Part shown: piece after piece, positions 27,605 through 39,829 of the stretch
How the letters are laid out: the number at the start of each line of letters is the position of its first letter
Position numbering within the stretch: position 1 is the first letter of the stretch
Origin: Lactococcus nasutitermitis
GTDB lineage: Bacteria; Bacillota; Bacilli; Lactobacillales; Streptococcaceae
Reading direction: 5' to 3'
Length of the DNA: 64,000 nucleotides
Assembly: GCF_018403765.1 (NCBI RefSeq)
Contig: NZ_BOVQ01000010.1
Location: 24,237 to 88,236 of the forward strand
Position numbers and translations under genes: made by a program
The notes under the pieces: generated by a model
What the model was told of the DNA's origin: nothing
The model's input: only the letters and a program-made list of their open reading frames with translations
Database searches by the model: none

Positions 27605-28496
27605 CTGCAACCAAAGCCGCCATTTTTTCATTCCAGCTTTGGGCTGTCCAGTTTTCAAATCCATTTTTTGCAATATCTACTGCTCCTTTCCCTGCAATAA
27701 GTCGCTGATAAAGTATTGTCTGCACAGCATTTTCAATTTCCCATTCGCTTAAACCAAGTTCTAATAAACGTTCTTTCACTCCAAAGATTGATTTCGCATG
27801 AATGGTTGAAAAAACAATATGTCCCGTCAAGCTCGCACGTAGCACAGCTTTTGCCGTTTTTGTATCACGTATTTCTCCAACAATCAATAAATCTGGACGA
27901 TGACGAAGCGACATTTTCAATAATTCATCATAATCATTTCCAATCAATTCATTGACTTGAAGTTGAATAAAATCAGTTTCTACTAATTCCACAGGGTCTT
28001 CAATCGTCATTACCTGCTTTTTAGTAAAATAACGTTTGGCAAGTTCATACATCAACGTTGTTTTTCCACTTCCGACTGGTCCAGAAAAAAGATAGAGTCC
28101 ACGTCCACGTAAAATGCTTTGTAATTCTTGCGCATCGTCATACCAAAATTCCAGTTTTTGTTTTTCTGAATGAAGCAAACGGATGACTAAACTTTCTTTT
28201 CCTTCAAAATCTCCGACACAGGATAAGCGCAGACGTTGCGACTCTCCACTCCCTAACTCATACCAACAAGAGCCTAATTGTGTCCGCCTTTTTTCACCAA
28301 CATTCATTCCTGCTAAAAACTTAAAATGAACAATCAACGCTTGTCCCATTTTTTCATCTAATTCGTCCGCTAACTCACGGGATTTAAAGTTTCTAAAATA
28401 TACACAGTATTTTCCGTGAGAATACTGTAAATAAATATCCTGAGCTTTGTCAGCTCTTGCGCCTTTTAAAATTTCTTTTGCATAATCTTGTATCAT
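27522..28496 (-). CDS. comGA: Competence assembly ATPase ComGA
   Basis: 324 aa from ATG 28496 (MIQDYAKEILKGARADKAQDIYL). PilB/GspE-type hexameric ATPase: Walker A GPVGSGKTT, Asp box and LLIVGEIRD (Walker B), His box. Powers pseudopilus extension for DNA uptake. A ComX-type box ends 7 bp before the ATG, so the message may be leaderless. First of seven overlapping com genes, all intact. Confidence 0.92.
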   Translation of the reverse strand: MIQDYAKEILKGARADKAQDIYLQYSHGKYCVYFRNFKSRELADELDEKMGQALIVHFKFLAGMNVGEKRRTQLGSCWYELGSGESQRLRLSCVGDFEGKESLVIRLLHSEKQKLEFWYDDAQELQSILRGRGLYLFSGPVGSGKTTLMYELAKRYFTKKQVMTIEDPVELVETDFIQLQVNELIGNDYDELLKMSLRHRPDLLIVGEIRDTKTAKAVLRASLTGHIVFSTIHAKSIFGVKERLLELGLSEWEIENAVQTILYQRLIAGKGAVDIAKNGFENWTAQSWNEKMAALVADGYLTDFEAQAEKINSEQTGETDSTDE

Positions 28497-28503
28497 ACTT
28501 TTA

Positions 28504-28511
28504 TATACGAA
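28504..28511 (-). promoter_or_regulatory. ComX (cin) box of comGA
   Basis: TTCGTATA on the minus strand behind a T7 run; matches the streptococcal TNCGNATA core at six of eight positions of TACGAATA. It lies at the -10 position for the late-competence sigma factor. Confidence 0.65.
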
Positions 28512-28530
28512 AAAAATAGCAAAAGGTAAC

Positions 28531-28560
28531 AAAAAAACTGCCAAAATAAGCAGTTTTTTT
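28531..28560 (-). terminator. Terminator between the 111-aa gene and comGA
   Basis: AAAAAAACTGC/GCAGTTTTTTT, perfect 11-bp arms and T7, touching the stop of the upstream gene and insulating the com promoter. Confidence 0.9.
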
Positions 28561-28895
28561 CAATCTTTATAACTTATAATGATTTTTCCAACTGGAATAA
28601 GCACGACAGCATAAGCGATAAGATTTACCCAAAATGGCAAATCAAACCATGCCACAAATAGTGTAATTAGAAAATATAAAACAAGATAAAGAGTTGGCTT
28701 TTGATAAAATCGATTGGCTGATTTTTTGGCGCTTTCGGGAACAACCTTTCCAAGCAATGCTCCAAGCACTATCACAAAAATAACTCCTATCATGATTATT
28801 GGATAACTTGATTTATGTGTTACCAGAATATAAGCAAGGATAAGCGAAACGATAGCATAAGCAAATCCCATCAGTTTATATTTTATATTTTTCAT
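28560..28895 (-). CDS. Small membrane protein of unknown function
   Basis: 111 aa, four predicted helices (about 8-25, 33-50, 68-84, 89-105), with a basic loop SAKKSANRFYQKP between helices 2 and 3. No family recognised. Ends at a terminator and has its own transcript, not part of comG. Confidence 0.7.
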   Translation of the reverse strand: MKNIKYKLMGFAYAIVSLILAYILVTHKSSYPIIMIGVIFVIVLGALLGKVVPESAKKSANRFYQKPTLYLVLYFLITLFVAWFDLPFWVNLIAYAVVLIPVGKIIISYKD

Positions 28896-29011
28896 ATTGT
28901 TAGTTATTTCCCCAATAAGTAAATGTTCTTCTTAAAGATTATTATAGCTTTTTACTTAAATTTATTTTTTCAAAAATTATAAATGATAGTTAAATTTTTA
29001 TTCCTAATAAA

Positions 29012-29046
29012 AAGTAAAACAATATCTTAGTGATACTGTTTTACTT
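29012..29046 (-). terminator. Terminator after the XRE-family gene
   Basis: AAGTAAAACA/TGTTTTACTT with an inner TATC/GATA pair, then a T-run on the minus strand; it sits over the last codons of the region. Confidence 0.75.
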
Positions 29047-29051
29047 ATAGT

Positions 29052-29405
29052 TTATATTCTGTTTTTATTTTCAAAATAACTACGAATGAGATGTTCAATA
29101 ACTGCTTTATCGTTATTCCCTAATGGATGTCCCTCAAAAAACTGAGCTTCGCTGATGAGACACTCTAGGTTTTTACTGCTTTCAACTTTATAAGTTGTAT
29201 CTATATCAGATTTTTCAACACCAAAAACATCTGCCATAAGTTTGACAACTGTATGGCTCGGTCGTGAGCGTAATTTTAAATAATCTGTCAACGTTGAAGG
29301 AGCAATTCCAACACGTGTGGCTAATTCCTTTTGGAGCATCTTATTTTCTATCAAATATTTTTTGATATTTTGCGCTATAATGGCTGTCTGTTTGTCATCT
29401 TTCAT
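29052..29405 (-). CDS. XRE-family transcriptional regulator
   Basis: 117 aa. Helix-turn-helix at residues about 23-45 (MLQKELATRVGIAPSTLTDYLKL), C-terminal 50 residues without a recognised domain. Small cytoplasmic regulators of this size occur in phage and in the core genome; no phage genes are near, and target genes are unknown. Confidence 0.8.
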   Translation of the reverse strand: MKDDKQTAIIAQNIKKYLIENKMLQKELATRVGIAPSTLTDYLKLRSRPSHTVVKLMADVFGVEKSDIDTTYKVESSKNLECLISEAQFFEGHPLGNNDKAVIEHLIRSYFENKNRI

Positions 29406-29524
29406 CGTAAGACCATTATAACATATATAAATACAATTAAAACAGTTTTAACCATATTTAATAATAAAAAAATAATTTAATTTATTTTGTAATTTAAATA
29501 AATATTTATGTAAACCAAAAGAAA

Positions 29525-29548
29525 AAAATAGTGCTAAAACACTATTTT
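29525..29548 (-). terminator. Terminator after polC
   Basis: AAAATAGTG/CACTATTTT, loop CTAAAA, then T-run on the minus strand, six bases after the stop. Confidence 0.85.
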
Positions 29549-29553
29549 CAACT

Positions 29554-32500
29554 TTAAAAGAAATCATCAAATAAACTGAGTTGATTATCTTCTGGCATTC
29601 CTGCAAGAATTCCCATAGCATCCATGTTTTCAACGATTGTTTGAGAAACACCTCCGCGTTTTCTAAGTTCCATTTTACTGAGAAACTCTCCTTCTTGGCG
29701 AGCAGCAACAATTTGTTTGGCAACATTTTCTCCGAGACCATCCATCGTAACAAATGGTGGTATCAATGTATTGCCATCAATCACAAATTCTGTTGCTTCT
29801 GAACGATAAAGGTCCAATTTTCCGAAAGTATAACCACGTTCAAGCATCTCATTACAGAGTTCAAGTGTTGTATAAAGTGCTGTTTCTGTATTGCTGGCAT
29901 CAAAACCTTTGTCTTTGATTTCTTGCATTTTACTCTTGACAACTTCTAAGCCGCCCCCCATGACAGCAAGGTCAAAAGCGGTCGCACGGATAGAAAACCA
30001 TGCACAATAGTAATAAATTGGATAATGCACCTTAAAATAAGCAATACGCAATGCCATCATGATGTAAGCTGCTGCGTGAGCTTTGGGGAACATATATTTG
30101 ATTTTAGAGCAAGATTCGATGTACCATTCGGGTACTTCGTGTTCTTGCATGGCTGTAATATACGTTTCACGTTCTTCAGCTGGAATTTTAGTCCACATTC
30201 CTTTACGAACACGTTCCATGATTTGGAAAGCCATTGAGTTGTCCAAGCCTTTGTGAATGAGGTAAACCATGATATCATCACGACAGCCAATAACCGTTGA
30301 AAGGTCTGCAATTCCTGATTGGATAAGGTCTTGTGCATTGCCTGACCAAACATCTGTTCCGTGTGAAAGTCCTGAGATTTGTAGTAAATCCGCAAAAGTT
30401 TTTGGTTTTGCTTCGGCAATCATATTCATTGACGTGAAGGTTCCCATTTCTGGAATTCCTAATGTCCCTAAACTAACGCCTATTTGCTCTGGAGTTACTC
30501 CAAGAGACTCTGTTGAAGTAAAAATCTTCATAACTTCTTTATCATCCATTGGAATATCCTGTGGTACAATTCCAGACAAACTTTGTAATTTTCGAATCAT
30601 CGTGGGGTCATCGTGTCCAAGTATGTCAAGTTTTAGGATATTATCGTGAATAGCATGGAAATCAAAGTGAGTTGTTTTCCAAGTAGCGTTGACATCATCT
30701 GCTGGAAACTGAACGGGTGAAAAGTCATATACATCCATGTAAGATGGAATAACAATAATTCCGCCTGCGTGTTGTCCTGTTGTTCGTTTGACACCAGTTG
30801 CTCCCATAGCGAGACGGTCAATTTCTGCACTTCCATAATATTGGTCATAATCGCGTTCATAACCTTTGACATAACCAAAGGCTGTTTTATCCGCAACGGT
30901 ACCAATCGTTCCGGCACGAAAGGCATAATCATCACCGAAAATATCACGGACGTCAAGGTGGGCAAAAGGTTGGTCATCACCAGAGAAGTTCAAATCAATA
31001 TCAGGAACTTTGTCACCTTTAAAGCCAAGGAAAGTTTCAAAAGGAATATCATGTCCGTCTTTAGTAAGTTTATTGCCACAGTTGGGACAGACTTTATCTG
31101 GCATATCATAGCCTGAACCGACTGAGCCATCATCATGAACTTCAAAATACTGACATTCTGAACAGATATAATGTGGTGGGAGTGGATTCACTTCAGTAAT
31201 TCCAATCATTGTTGCAACCAATGAGCTCCCAACTGAACCTCGGGAACCAACAAGGTAACCACGTTTACTAGAACGAAAAACAAGTTCTTGAGCAATGATA
31301 TAAATCACAGAGAAGCCATTTCCGACAATCGAGCGAAGTTCTCTTTCAAGTCGAGCATCTACGATGTCAGGAAGTGGATTACCATAGACTGCGTGAGCTT
31401 TTTCATAGGCAAGTCGAACGATACGTTCTTCTGAACCTTCTCCTCCTTCAAAAGTCATCACTGGTGTATAAAGGTCATCTCGAACTGGTGTAAGTGTATC
31501 AAAACTGTCTGCCATTTCTTGCGTGTTTGTGATAACTATCTCACGCGCTGTCGCTTCATCAAGAAAACTAAAGGCATCTAGCATTTCATCGGTTGTACGA
31601 AAATGTGCTTCTGGTAAAGGAAGTGGTCTTGCGTGTTCGCCATGTCCTTGAGTCCAGTTGATTTCAGCTCCTTGACCCAGTGAACGGACGATAATTTCAC
31701 GGTAAATGGCGTCTTCTGGATTGATGTAGTGAAGATTTCCTGTTGCGAGGACTGGTTTGTTGAGTGTTTTTCCTATTTTCACTAAATCTTTGAGACTTTG
31801 TTCAAGTTCTTTTTCGTTTTTAAAATTTCCTCCTACTAGGAGAGCGCGGTAGAGAGCTGGTGGCATGACTTCAATAAAGTCATAAAATTTAGCAATTTCT
31901 AAAGTTTCTTCAAAGGTTTTATTGTTAATCGCATCAAAGACTTCTCCGATTTCACAGCCTGAACCAACTAAAATTCCTTCACGATGTGCTTGCAAAACAG
32001 AACGTGGAATGCGTGGGACACCTGCGAAATAATTGACATTGGAATAACTGACAAGTTTGAATAGATTTTTCAATCCTACTTGTGTTTGAGCATAGAGTGT
32101 CATATGTTTGGGACGAACTTTTTTGTAGGAATCTTCAGCGACAAGTCGTGCATTGAGGTCAAGAACATTTTTCCATTCGAGATGTTTTACATTGCGCATC
32201 TCATCAAGCATGACCCAAAGAAGGCGAGCTGTGGCCTCCGCATCAGAATCGGCTCTGTGGTGCGCTGCGCCAAGGTCAATCTGAAATTTCTTGGTCAACT
32301 GTCCTAAACCGTAACGTTTCATTTCTGGATAAAGGTTACGAGCAAGTTCAAGTGTATCAATGACTGGCTGGCTGATAATCGGCAATCCGGTGCGCTGATA
32401 ATTCATGTTCATGAAACCGACATCAAAGGTTGCATTGTGGGCAACAAGAACTGTGCCTTCGCAGAATTTTTGGAAAGCAGTCAAGACTTCATAAAGAGGT

Positions 32501-34479
32501 TTGGAATTTTTCACATCATCATCGGTAATTCGTGTGAGTTCTGTGGTAAATTCGCTGAGACGATAACCTGGATTTAGAAATTCAACAAAAGAATCAATCG
32601 GATTTCCTTTGTGCATCTTGGTTGCGGCTATCTGGATAAGGTCATTGTGAACGGCGGAAAGTCCTGTGGTTTCAACGTCAAAAACAACATAGGTGGATTC
32701 AAAAAGGTCTGCATCTGCTTCATTGAAAACGATTGGAATTTTGTCTTCTACAAGATTGGCTTCAACACCGTAGATGATTTTTATGCCGTATTTTTTACTG
32801 GCTGAGTGGGCATGAGGATAGGACTGTAAGCCGCCATGGTCTGTGATAGCAATCGCTTTATGTCCCCATTTTGCGGCTTGAGCAACTAAATTTTCAACTT
32901 CTGGAATGGCATCCATCTGGCTCATATTTGTGTGCGCATGAAATTCGACACGTTTTTCTTCGGATTTGTCTTGGCGAACTTTTTGAGTGGGAATTTCTAC
33001 GAGGTCATTGAGCTGGAGGACGAGGTCTTTTTTGAAATCATCACGGACGACTGAACCGCGCACGCGCACCCATAATCCCGCTTTGATTTGTTTGGCTATG
33101 GCGATTTCTTCTGTGCCATACAGCCATTTTTGGACGTAAAAGCTTGATGTGTAATCTGTCATTTCAAACTCAAAAAGATGGCTGATATTTCCTGTTTTTC
33201 TGGATTTGATTTCGCGGACTTCGCCTTTGAAAATGTAGCCTTCAAAAACAATCTGTCCTTGCGTTGAAAATTCACTGACTGAGCGCATTGGTGTGATAGG
33301 TTCGTTATTTTTGATGTCGCGTCCCATTTGGAGTTTGTCAGATTGGAGAGATTCGAGCTGATTTCTTACTTTATCTACTGTTTCTTTTGGGGCAATCTGG
33401 ACAACGGCATTGGCAGTCATTATCAAGTCATCTTTGTATTTGTCGTGTTCGATATTTCCTTGAACGCGGAGCCAAAGTCCGTCAGCAAATGCTTTATCAG
33501 CTTCTTTTGTATCGTCAGAATTTTTGACAGAACTGTCAAAAATTTTGGCAGCTTCAACTTTTTTGACAATCTTGTCAAATTCCGCAATTTCTTCGTCTTT
33601 GCGTCCCCATTTGTTGACGTAAAATGTTGACGTCTCGTCAGCCAATCGTAACTCTAAAATATGATTGGTTTTTCCTGAATTTTGACTGGTAAATTCGCGA
33701 TGGTTGGCTGCAAAAACATAGCCTTCAAAAATGACGCCAGAACCTTCGCCTGCGATGAATGCCATTGAGGTTACTGGACTTGTTCCACTGATTTTTCGTC
33801 CAAATGAAATGCCGTTTGACAAGGCTGTATCTACTTTTTCAGGAGTTTTTTCTGTTATTTGTTTACTCTCACGTTCTGTGGCACGTTGTTTTTTCTGAGC
33901 TTCAACTTGTCCTTGCTCGACAGCTACTTGTGCCAGGCTTTGACTCACTTTTTCTTCGTGCGCTGCAAGACTTTCCTGGGTTAATTTTTCATCAACTACT
34001 GGACGCAATGTAATTTTCCCAAAGCCAAAATCAGCAAATTTTTCCTCCAAAATGGGAAAATTATTTTTGACAAAACGGTCAAGCTGTGGATTGTCCTCGA
34101 CCAAGAGATTGAGCTGCACACCACGTTGCTCGATATGGTATTTTTTGAAAATACTTGAAAAAGAGCGGTCGCAAAGCTCTGGCAAAGTCAGGATATACTG
34201 ATAATAATCATTAAGTAATTTCTCATCAAAATCTGCTGAACGCGCAGTAATTCGCAAGTCTGTCTGTGCAATATTGGCAAAGGCAGCTTCTGTCAAATTG
34301 ACCAACATTTTGTAGCTGCTGACAGGCAATATCTCATCAAAAACTAGCTTAAACCGCCAGAATTTGCTTTCTGTGTGCACTTCAACAGCATCAATATCAG
34401 CGCTCGCAAAAAGAGCTGTTTCACTCATTTCCCGTGGTAGCTTGATTTGTTCCATTAATTTTTCAAAAAGATTTGCCAT
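29554..34479 (-). CDS. polC: DNA polymerase III alpha subunit, PolC type
   Basis: 1641 aa; the B. subtilis enzyme has 1437. Order: N-terminal domain; OB fold 1 (about 225-365) and a second related OB fold (about 395-510; shared VFEGYxF...FYVxKW...GLWxRV); PHP domain (HAHTNMS near 515); DEDDh proofreading exonuclease (DVETTG near 600); Cys4 zinc site (ICSEC...CPNCG); polymerase core with [13 protein letters not shown] near 1161 and PKAHAAAYI near 1466. Replicative leading- and lagging-strand enzyme. OB fold 1 contains an extra stretch with two palindrome-coded peptides, FDKIVKK and FDSSVKN. Confidence 0.96.
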   Translation of the reverse strand: MANLFEKLMEQIKLPREMSETALFASADIDAVEVHTESKFWRFKLVFDEILPVSSYKMLVNLTEAAFANIAQTDLRITARSADFDEKLLNDYYQYILTLPELCDRSFSSIFKKYHIEQRGVQLNLLVEDNPQLDRFVKNNFPILEEKFADFGFGKITLRPVVDEKLTQESLAAHEEKVSQSLAQVAVEQGQVEAQKKQRATERESKQITEKTPEKVDTALSNGISFGRKISGTSPVTSMAFIAGEGSGVIFEGYVFAANHREFTSQNSGKTNHILELRLADETSTFYVNKWGRKDEEIAEFDKIVKKVEAAKIFDSSVKNSDDTKEADKAFADGLWLRVQGNIEHDKYKDDLIMTANAVVQIAPKETVDKVRNQLESLQSDKLQMGRDIKNNEPITPMRSVSEFSTQGQIVFEGYIFKGEVREIKSRKTGNISHLFEFEMTDYTSSFYVQKWLYGTEEIAIAKQIKAGLWVRVRGSVVRDDFKKDLVLQLNDLVEIPTQKVRQDKSEEKRVEFHAHTNMSQMDAIPEVENLVAQAAKWGHKAIAITDHGGLQSYPHAHSASKKYGIKIIYGVEANLVEDKIPIVFNEADADLFESTYVVFDVETTGLSAVHNDLIQIAATKMHKGNPIDSFVEFLNPGYRLSEFTTELTRITDDDVKNSKPLYEVLTAFQKFCEGTVLVAHNATFDVGFMNMNYQRTGLPIISQPVIDTLELARNLYPEMKRYGLGQLTKKFQIDLGAAHHRADSDAEATARLLWVMLDEMRNVKHLEWKNVLDLNARLVAEDSYKKVRPKHMTLYAQTQVGLKNLFKLVSYSNVNYFAGVPRIPRSVLQAHREGILVGSGCEIGEVFDAINNKTFEETLEIAKFYDFIEVMPPALYRALLVGGNFKNEKELEQSLKDLVKIGKTLNKPVLATGNLHYINPEDAIYREIIVRSLGQGAEINWTQGHGEHARPLPLPEAHFRTTDEMLDAFSFLDEATAREIVITNTQEMADSFDTLTPVRDDLYTPVMTFEGGEGSEERIVRLAYEKAHAVYGNPLPDIVDARLERELRSIVGNGFSVIYIIAQELVFRSSKRGYLVGSRGSVGSSLVATMIGITEVNPLPPHYICSECQYFEVHDDGSVGSGYDMPDKVCPNCGNKLTKDGHDIPFETFLGFKGDKVPDIDLNFSGDDQPFAHLDVRDIFGDDYAFRAGTIGTVADKTAFGYVKGYERDYDQYYGSAEIDRLAMGATGVKRTTGQHAGGIIVIPSYMDVYDFSPVQFPADDVNATWKTTHFDFHAIHDNILKLDILGHDDPTMIRKLQSLSGIVPQDIPMDDKEVMKIFTSTESLGVTPEQIGVSLGTLGIPEMGTFTSMNMIAEAKPKTFADLLQISGLSHGTDVWSGNAQDLIQSGIADLSTVIGCRDDIMVYLIHKGLDNSMAFQIMERVRKGMWTKIPAEERETYITAMQEHEVPEWYIESCSKIKYMFPKAHAAAYIMMALRIAYFKVHYPIYYYCAWFSIRATAFDLAVMGGGLEVVKSKMQEIKDKGFDASNTETALYTTLELCNEMLERGYTFGKLDLYRSEATEFVIDGNTLIPPFVTMDGLGENVAKQIVAARQEGEFLSKMELRKRGGVSQTIVENMDAMGILAGMPEDNQLSLFDDFF
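33521..33542. repeat. TGACAG palindrome, copy 13 (in polC)
   Basis: Perfect copy; encodes FDSSVKN in OB fold 1. Confidence 0.95.
33560..33581. repeat. TGACAG palindrome, copy 14 (in polC)
   Basis: Core GACAATCTTGTC; encodes FDKIVKK, 17 bp from copy 13. Confidence 0.75.
34064..34085. repeat. TGACAG palindrome, copy 15 (degenerate, in polC)
   Basis: Core GACAAAACGGTC; encodes LDRFVKN in the N-terminal domain. Confidence 0.5.
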
Positions 34480-34527
34480 TTTATCTCCGTTATTTGAAAT
34501 TTCTATTTATAATTATAACATGAAAAC

Positions 34528-34551
34528 CGGTCAAAAAGTGACCGATTTTTT
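34528..34551. terminator. Hairpin between polC and the upstream membrane-protein gene
   Basis: CGGTCA/TGACCG stem followed by T-runs on both strands; a probable terminator for the upstream gene. Confidence 0.6.
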
Positions 34552-34556
34552 AATAT

Positions 34557-34578
34557 TTTTTGACAGTTCTGTCAAAAT
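34557..34578. repeat. TGACAG palindrome, copy 16
   Basis: Near-perfect copy; the TGA stop of the 181-aa protein gene (34572) is part of it. Confidence 0.92.
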
Positions 34579-35117
34579 TTAAAACCATCTTCCTGAGCAT
34601 TTTTTTCGGTCAAATCCAAGAAAAAGATAGCATTTGCCAATGATGTCACCATATTACGCTCGAAATAGTTAATCATCAGTTGTAAATCTCTTATATTCAA
34701 ATTTCGTGCAGGAATTTTACTGTTTTTCAGCGCCATTTCTAACTCTGCTTTTTCTTTTGACAGTTCTGTCAAATTTTTATTTAGCGAACGCTGACCTGTC
34801 AATTTAACACGTTCAACTTTTTTGGGCATTTTCCCATGTGTCAACAGCCAAAAATACAAAGCTACAGACAGCACTAAAATAATAAGCGAAACAAAAAAAT
34901 CAAGATAAATAAAAACGTGCAAGCTCTCCAAAATCGCAAAAACAATAAAGGCAAAAATCACCGCAAGTTCCACAGCATGACGGATTTTTCCCCATTTCAA
35001 TCTTTTATCATATTTTTCTAATGCTAATTGTCGTTGTCGCTCATTATCCTCTAACTTTGTCAGTATCTCCAACATCTCCCGACAATAATTTAAATCTTTT
35101 TCATGTATTGAGGTCAT
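34572..35117 (-). CDS. Two-helix membrane protein of unknown function
   Basis: 181 aa. Charged N-terminal helix, two membrane helices (about 45-65 and 70-92), then a cytoplasmic coiled-coil-like tail (LNKNLTELSKEKAELEMAL) and an end with FERNMVTSLANAIFFL. No known family. A palindrome copy encodes NLTELSK inside the coiled coil, and another supplies its stop codon. Confidence 0.7.
   Translation of the reverse strand: MTSIHEKDLNYCREMLEILTKLEDNERQRQLALEKYDKRLKWGKIRHAVELAVIFAFIVFAILESLHVFIYLDFFVSLIILVLSVALYFWLLTHGKMPKKVERVKLTGQRSLNKNLTELSKEKAELEMALKNSKIPARNLNIRDLQLMINYFERNMVTSLANAIFFLDLTEKNAQEDGFKF
34755..34776. repeat. TGACAG palindrome, copy 17 (in the 181-aa gene)
   Basis: Perfect core; encodes NLTELSK. 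Confidence 0.92.
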
Positions 35118-35171
35118 TTCCCCTCCGATAACTTCCGTTACAAGTCAATTTCTTTTTAGCCCAAGTATTTA

Positions 35172-36515
35172 TTAATCTTGCTTTTCTTCCTGATTTCCTC
35201 GCACTAAACGCGCCAAAATCCGATTAAATCCCCGTGGGTCTTTATAGCCATGTTCAAAATAAAAATCTGTAAATTCAATATCTTCTACTGTTAAATTACG
35301 CTCAATCGCAAGTGATATAATATCGGCATAAGCAGCCAAATCTGGCGTTTTCCCAATACATTGCAAACCAATAATTCGGTGTGTGTGCCGTTCATAAACC
35401 AGCCAAACATAACTTGTAGAATGTCCTTTCAAATGAGCATTTACCGCTTGAACAGACAAAGCATCTAAACCTACTTTTTTCGCTTGTGCCAACGTTTGCC
35501 CAGTCAAAGCAATCACCATATCCTTCATCGGCACATGATAAGTCGCCTGTGTAGAATTTATTTTTTGCCGTGCTTTCATGAGATTAACAGCTGCAATCTC
35601 CCCGTTACGTACACTATCCGAAGCGTGTGGAAGATAAAAGTTTTTCCCCGCACGTTCAACCCAAGTCGTTGAAGCATCGCCGACCGCAAAAACATCTGCA
35701 ACACTTGTTTGCATATATTCATCAACAAGTATCGCCCCCCGGTCGCCAAGAGTCACTTGCTCATGAAGCAAATAAGTATTTGGTTGAAAACCAAGCGCAA
35801 AAATCACACCATCAACGGAAATTTCTTTTGTTGTCGTATGCAAAAGACTTCCATTGTCAGCTGCTTTAGAAATTTCTGTGACACGACAGTCATTTTCTAC
35901 TTGCACACCTTCACTGCTTACGATTTTTTCTAATAATGTTGATGATGCTTCGTCCAAATAGCGACTCAGAACATGATGATGCGCATTTATCCAAGTTGTT
36001 TTTATACCACGTTGGTTGCAAATACGTGCTACTTCAAGTCCTGTCATTCCACCACCGACAATAGCGACTGTCTTTGCCTTTTCTAAAAATTTTCCTGCTG
36101 CAATCGCATCTGTCATTCCCTTCAAAAAGAAAATTTCACTTGTATTATCAAAAGGAATCAGTGGCATTATCGGATAACTTCCCGTTGCAAATACGAGTTT
36201 ATCATACTTATCTTCTAAAAGTTCCTCCGAACCCAAATGATAATAAGTCAACTTCTTTTCTTTGACATCAATGCTACTAACAACCGACTCTGTGATAAAG
36301 TGAATCCCTGTTGCACGGATTTCTTCTGGCGAAAGATAGCTTGATTGAAACAAACTTTCTTTTTCTCCTGCCAAATAAGAAATAATTCCCTGAGAAACAA
36401 AAGATGTCCGTTCATTTTTTTCATAAATGACAATTTCTGCTTCTGGATATTCTTCCAAAGCACGCAAAGCTGTACAAATCCCTGCGTGCGAACCTCCTAT
36501 AATTACAATCCTCAT
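35172..36515 (-). CDS. Pyridine nucleotide-disulphide oxidoreductase, NADH-oxidase type, Cys42 replaced by Gln
   Basis: 447 aa. FAD-binding GGSHAGICTA at the start, NAD-binding VAIVGGGMTGLEVA near 150, second FAD segment VFAVGDAST near 275 and a C-terminal dimerisation domain: the Nox/Npx/CoA-disulphide reductase family. The redox-active cysteine of that family (SFLSCGM, position 42) reads SFVSQGI here, Q42. Without it the protein cannot form the usual Cys-sulfenate or mixed disulphide; a peroxide-forming NADH oxidase or other reductase is possible. Monocistronic. Confidence 0.82.
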   Translation of the reverse strand: MRIVIIGGSHAGICTALRALEEYPEAEIVIYEKNERTSFVSQGIISYLAGEKESLFQSSYLSPEEIRATGIHFITESVVSSIDVKEKKLTYYHLGSEELLEDKYDKLVFATGSYPIMPLIPFDNTSEIFFLKGMTDAIAAGKFLEKAKTVAIVGGGMTGLEVARICNQRGIKTTWINAHHHVLSRYLDEASSTLLEKIVSSEGVQVENDCRVTEISKAADNGSLLHTTTKEISVDGVIFALGFQPNTYLLHEQVTLGDRGAILVDEYMQTSVADVFAVGDASTTWVERAGKNFYLPHASDSVRNGEIAAVNLMKARQKINSTQATYHVPMKDMVIALTGQTLAQAKKVGLDALSVQAVNAHLKGHSTSYVWLVYERHTHRIIGLQCIGKTPDLAAYADIISLAIERNLTVEDIEFTDFYFEHGYKDPRGFNRILARLVRGNQEEKQD

Positions 36516-36597
36516 TTTACTCTTATATCTTTCTCATACAAAGCAAAAATCAACAATCCATAGACTGTTGAAAATTAGCAGTGAAATAGTTTTTTAA

Positions 36598-38460
<1,863 letters not shown>

Positions 38461-38490
38461 TTATTCCTTTTATTTCGATTAAATAGTTGA

Positions 38491-39801
38491 TTATCTGATG
38501 AATGCACGCATGATGTCATTCCATGTTACGGCGACAAAGAGTACAAGCATGAAGACCACACCAATCAAGGTAATGATAGATTCTTTTTCTTGTGATAATG
38601 GTTTGCCACGAACCGCTTCAACCAGGTTCAGGACGATTTTTCCGCCGTCTAGGACAGGAATTGGGATGAGATTGACTAATCCAAGGTTGATAGAGAGCAT
38701 TCCAAGGAAGTAAATCACGGTTACAAGTCCACCACGCGCGGCTTGACCACTCATTTGATATATCGCGACCGGTCCGCCCAGTTGGTTGAGTGATGGATGG
38801 ACAAAAAGATGACGAAGAGCGTTAATAATCAAGGTGAACATTTGCCCTGCTTGAACAAATCCTCCTGTGACTTTATCCCAGAAGCCAGTTTTTATCTTTT
38901 GCATGATGCCGACTTTATAATCGCCGTCCATTTTTTTTGGCGTGACAGGAATTGTTTTTTCAGCTGAGTTGCGGATAACATCTAATTCTAATTTTTTTCC
39001 TTTTGAGTTGGTAATCGCTGTGACAACTGCGTTCCAATCCTTTGTCGCTTTTCCATTGACTGCTTTAATCTCATCACCCGACTTTAATCCTGCTGTATAG
39101 GCGGGTGTGCCGTGTTCGACTTGACCGATATGATTGGTATTACTTGGGACACCTCCTTGCATGAAGGTAATGATGACGAAAGCAATCACTCCAAGAATGA
39201 AATTATTTAAAGGTCCAGCAAAATTTGTTAAAATCTTACCGATAACTGTTGCTGATTGATATTGTACATCTTCGGGAGCAATGCGAATTTCTGTTCCATC
39301 TTCTTCAATAATCGTTGCATCATGGTCAACTTTGTAACGTTTGATTTCGCCAAAAACTTCTCCTTCAATGAAAAGTTCTTTTTCAAAATCATAGTCTGTT
39401 ACGAGAATTGGGATAGAATTTTCTAGTTCAACACGTTCTGACAGATTGACACGGCTAATAATTGTGTCATTTTCTGTCAAAACTGTCTCGTGAGCATTTT
39501 TGACAGAACTGTCAAAAACTTTTTGCTTTGTTTTAACGGCTAATGACGCTGGTGTGCCTTTTTTTATCTCTGTTTTGTCATCGCCCCAGCCAGCCATACG
39601 TACATAACCGCCAACCGGCAAAATACGTATGGTGTAAAGTGTGCCATCTTTTGCCCGATGTCCAAAGATTTTCGGCCCCATTCCAATCGAAAATTCGCGC
39701 ACCAAAATTCCTGCACGTTTTGCCCACCAAAGATGACCGTATTCGTGGATACAGACAATAATACCAAATACAATAATAAAGGTTATAAGAGTTTCAATCA
39801 A
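38491..39801 (-). CDS. rseP: Membrane site-2 metalloprotease RseP (Eep/RasP type)
   Basis: 436 aa. HEYGH zinc motif at residues 19-23 in the first membrane helix, PDZ domain at about 205-290, and the second zinc ligand in PIPVLDGGK near 383. Intramembrane protease that cleaves anti-sigma factors and, as Eep, processes lipoprotein signal-peptide pheromones. A palindrome copy near residue 99 encodes KVFDSSVKNA in the cytoplasm-facing insert. In the uppS-cdsA-rseP-proS run. Confidence 0.94.
   Translation of the reverse strand: MIETLITFIIVFGIIVCIHEYGHLWWAKRAGILVREFSIGMGPKIFGHRAKDGTLYTIRILPVGGYVRMAGWGDDKTEIKKGTPASLAVKTKQKVFDSSVKNAHETVLTENDTIISRVNLSERVELENSIPILVTDYDFEKELFIEGEVFGEIKRYKVDHDATIIEEDGTEIRIAPEDVQYQSATVIGKILTNFAGPLNNFILGVIAFVIITFMQGGVPSNTNHIGQVEHGTPAYTAGLKSGDEIKAVNGKATKDWNAVVTAITNSKGKKLELDVIRNSAEKTIPVTPKKMDGDYKVGIMQKIKTGFWDKVTGGFVQAGQMFTLIINALRHLFVHPSLNQLGGPVAIYQMSGQAARGGLVTVIYFLGMLSINLGLVNLIPIPVLDGGKIVLNLVEAVRGKPLSQEKESIITLIGVVFMLVLFVAVTWNDIMRAFIR
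39497..39518. repeat. TGACAG palindrome, copy 18 (in rseP)
   Basis: Perfect copy; encodes VFDSSVKN. Confidence 0.95.
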
Positions 39802-39829
39802 TAATTTTTCTCCTCTTTAATTTTTATTT

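Noticed and set aside
28560..29405. Prophage remnant around the XRE regulator
   Set aside because: Only a small regulator and a small membrane protein; no integrase, no other phage gene, no repeat ends.
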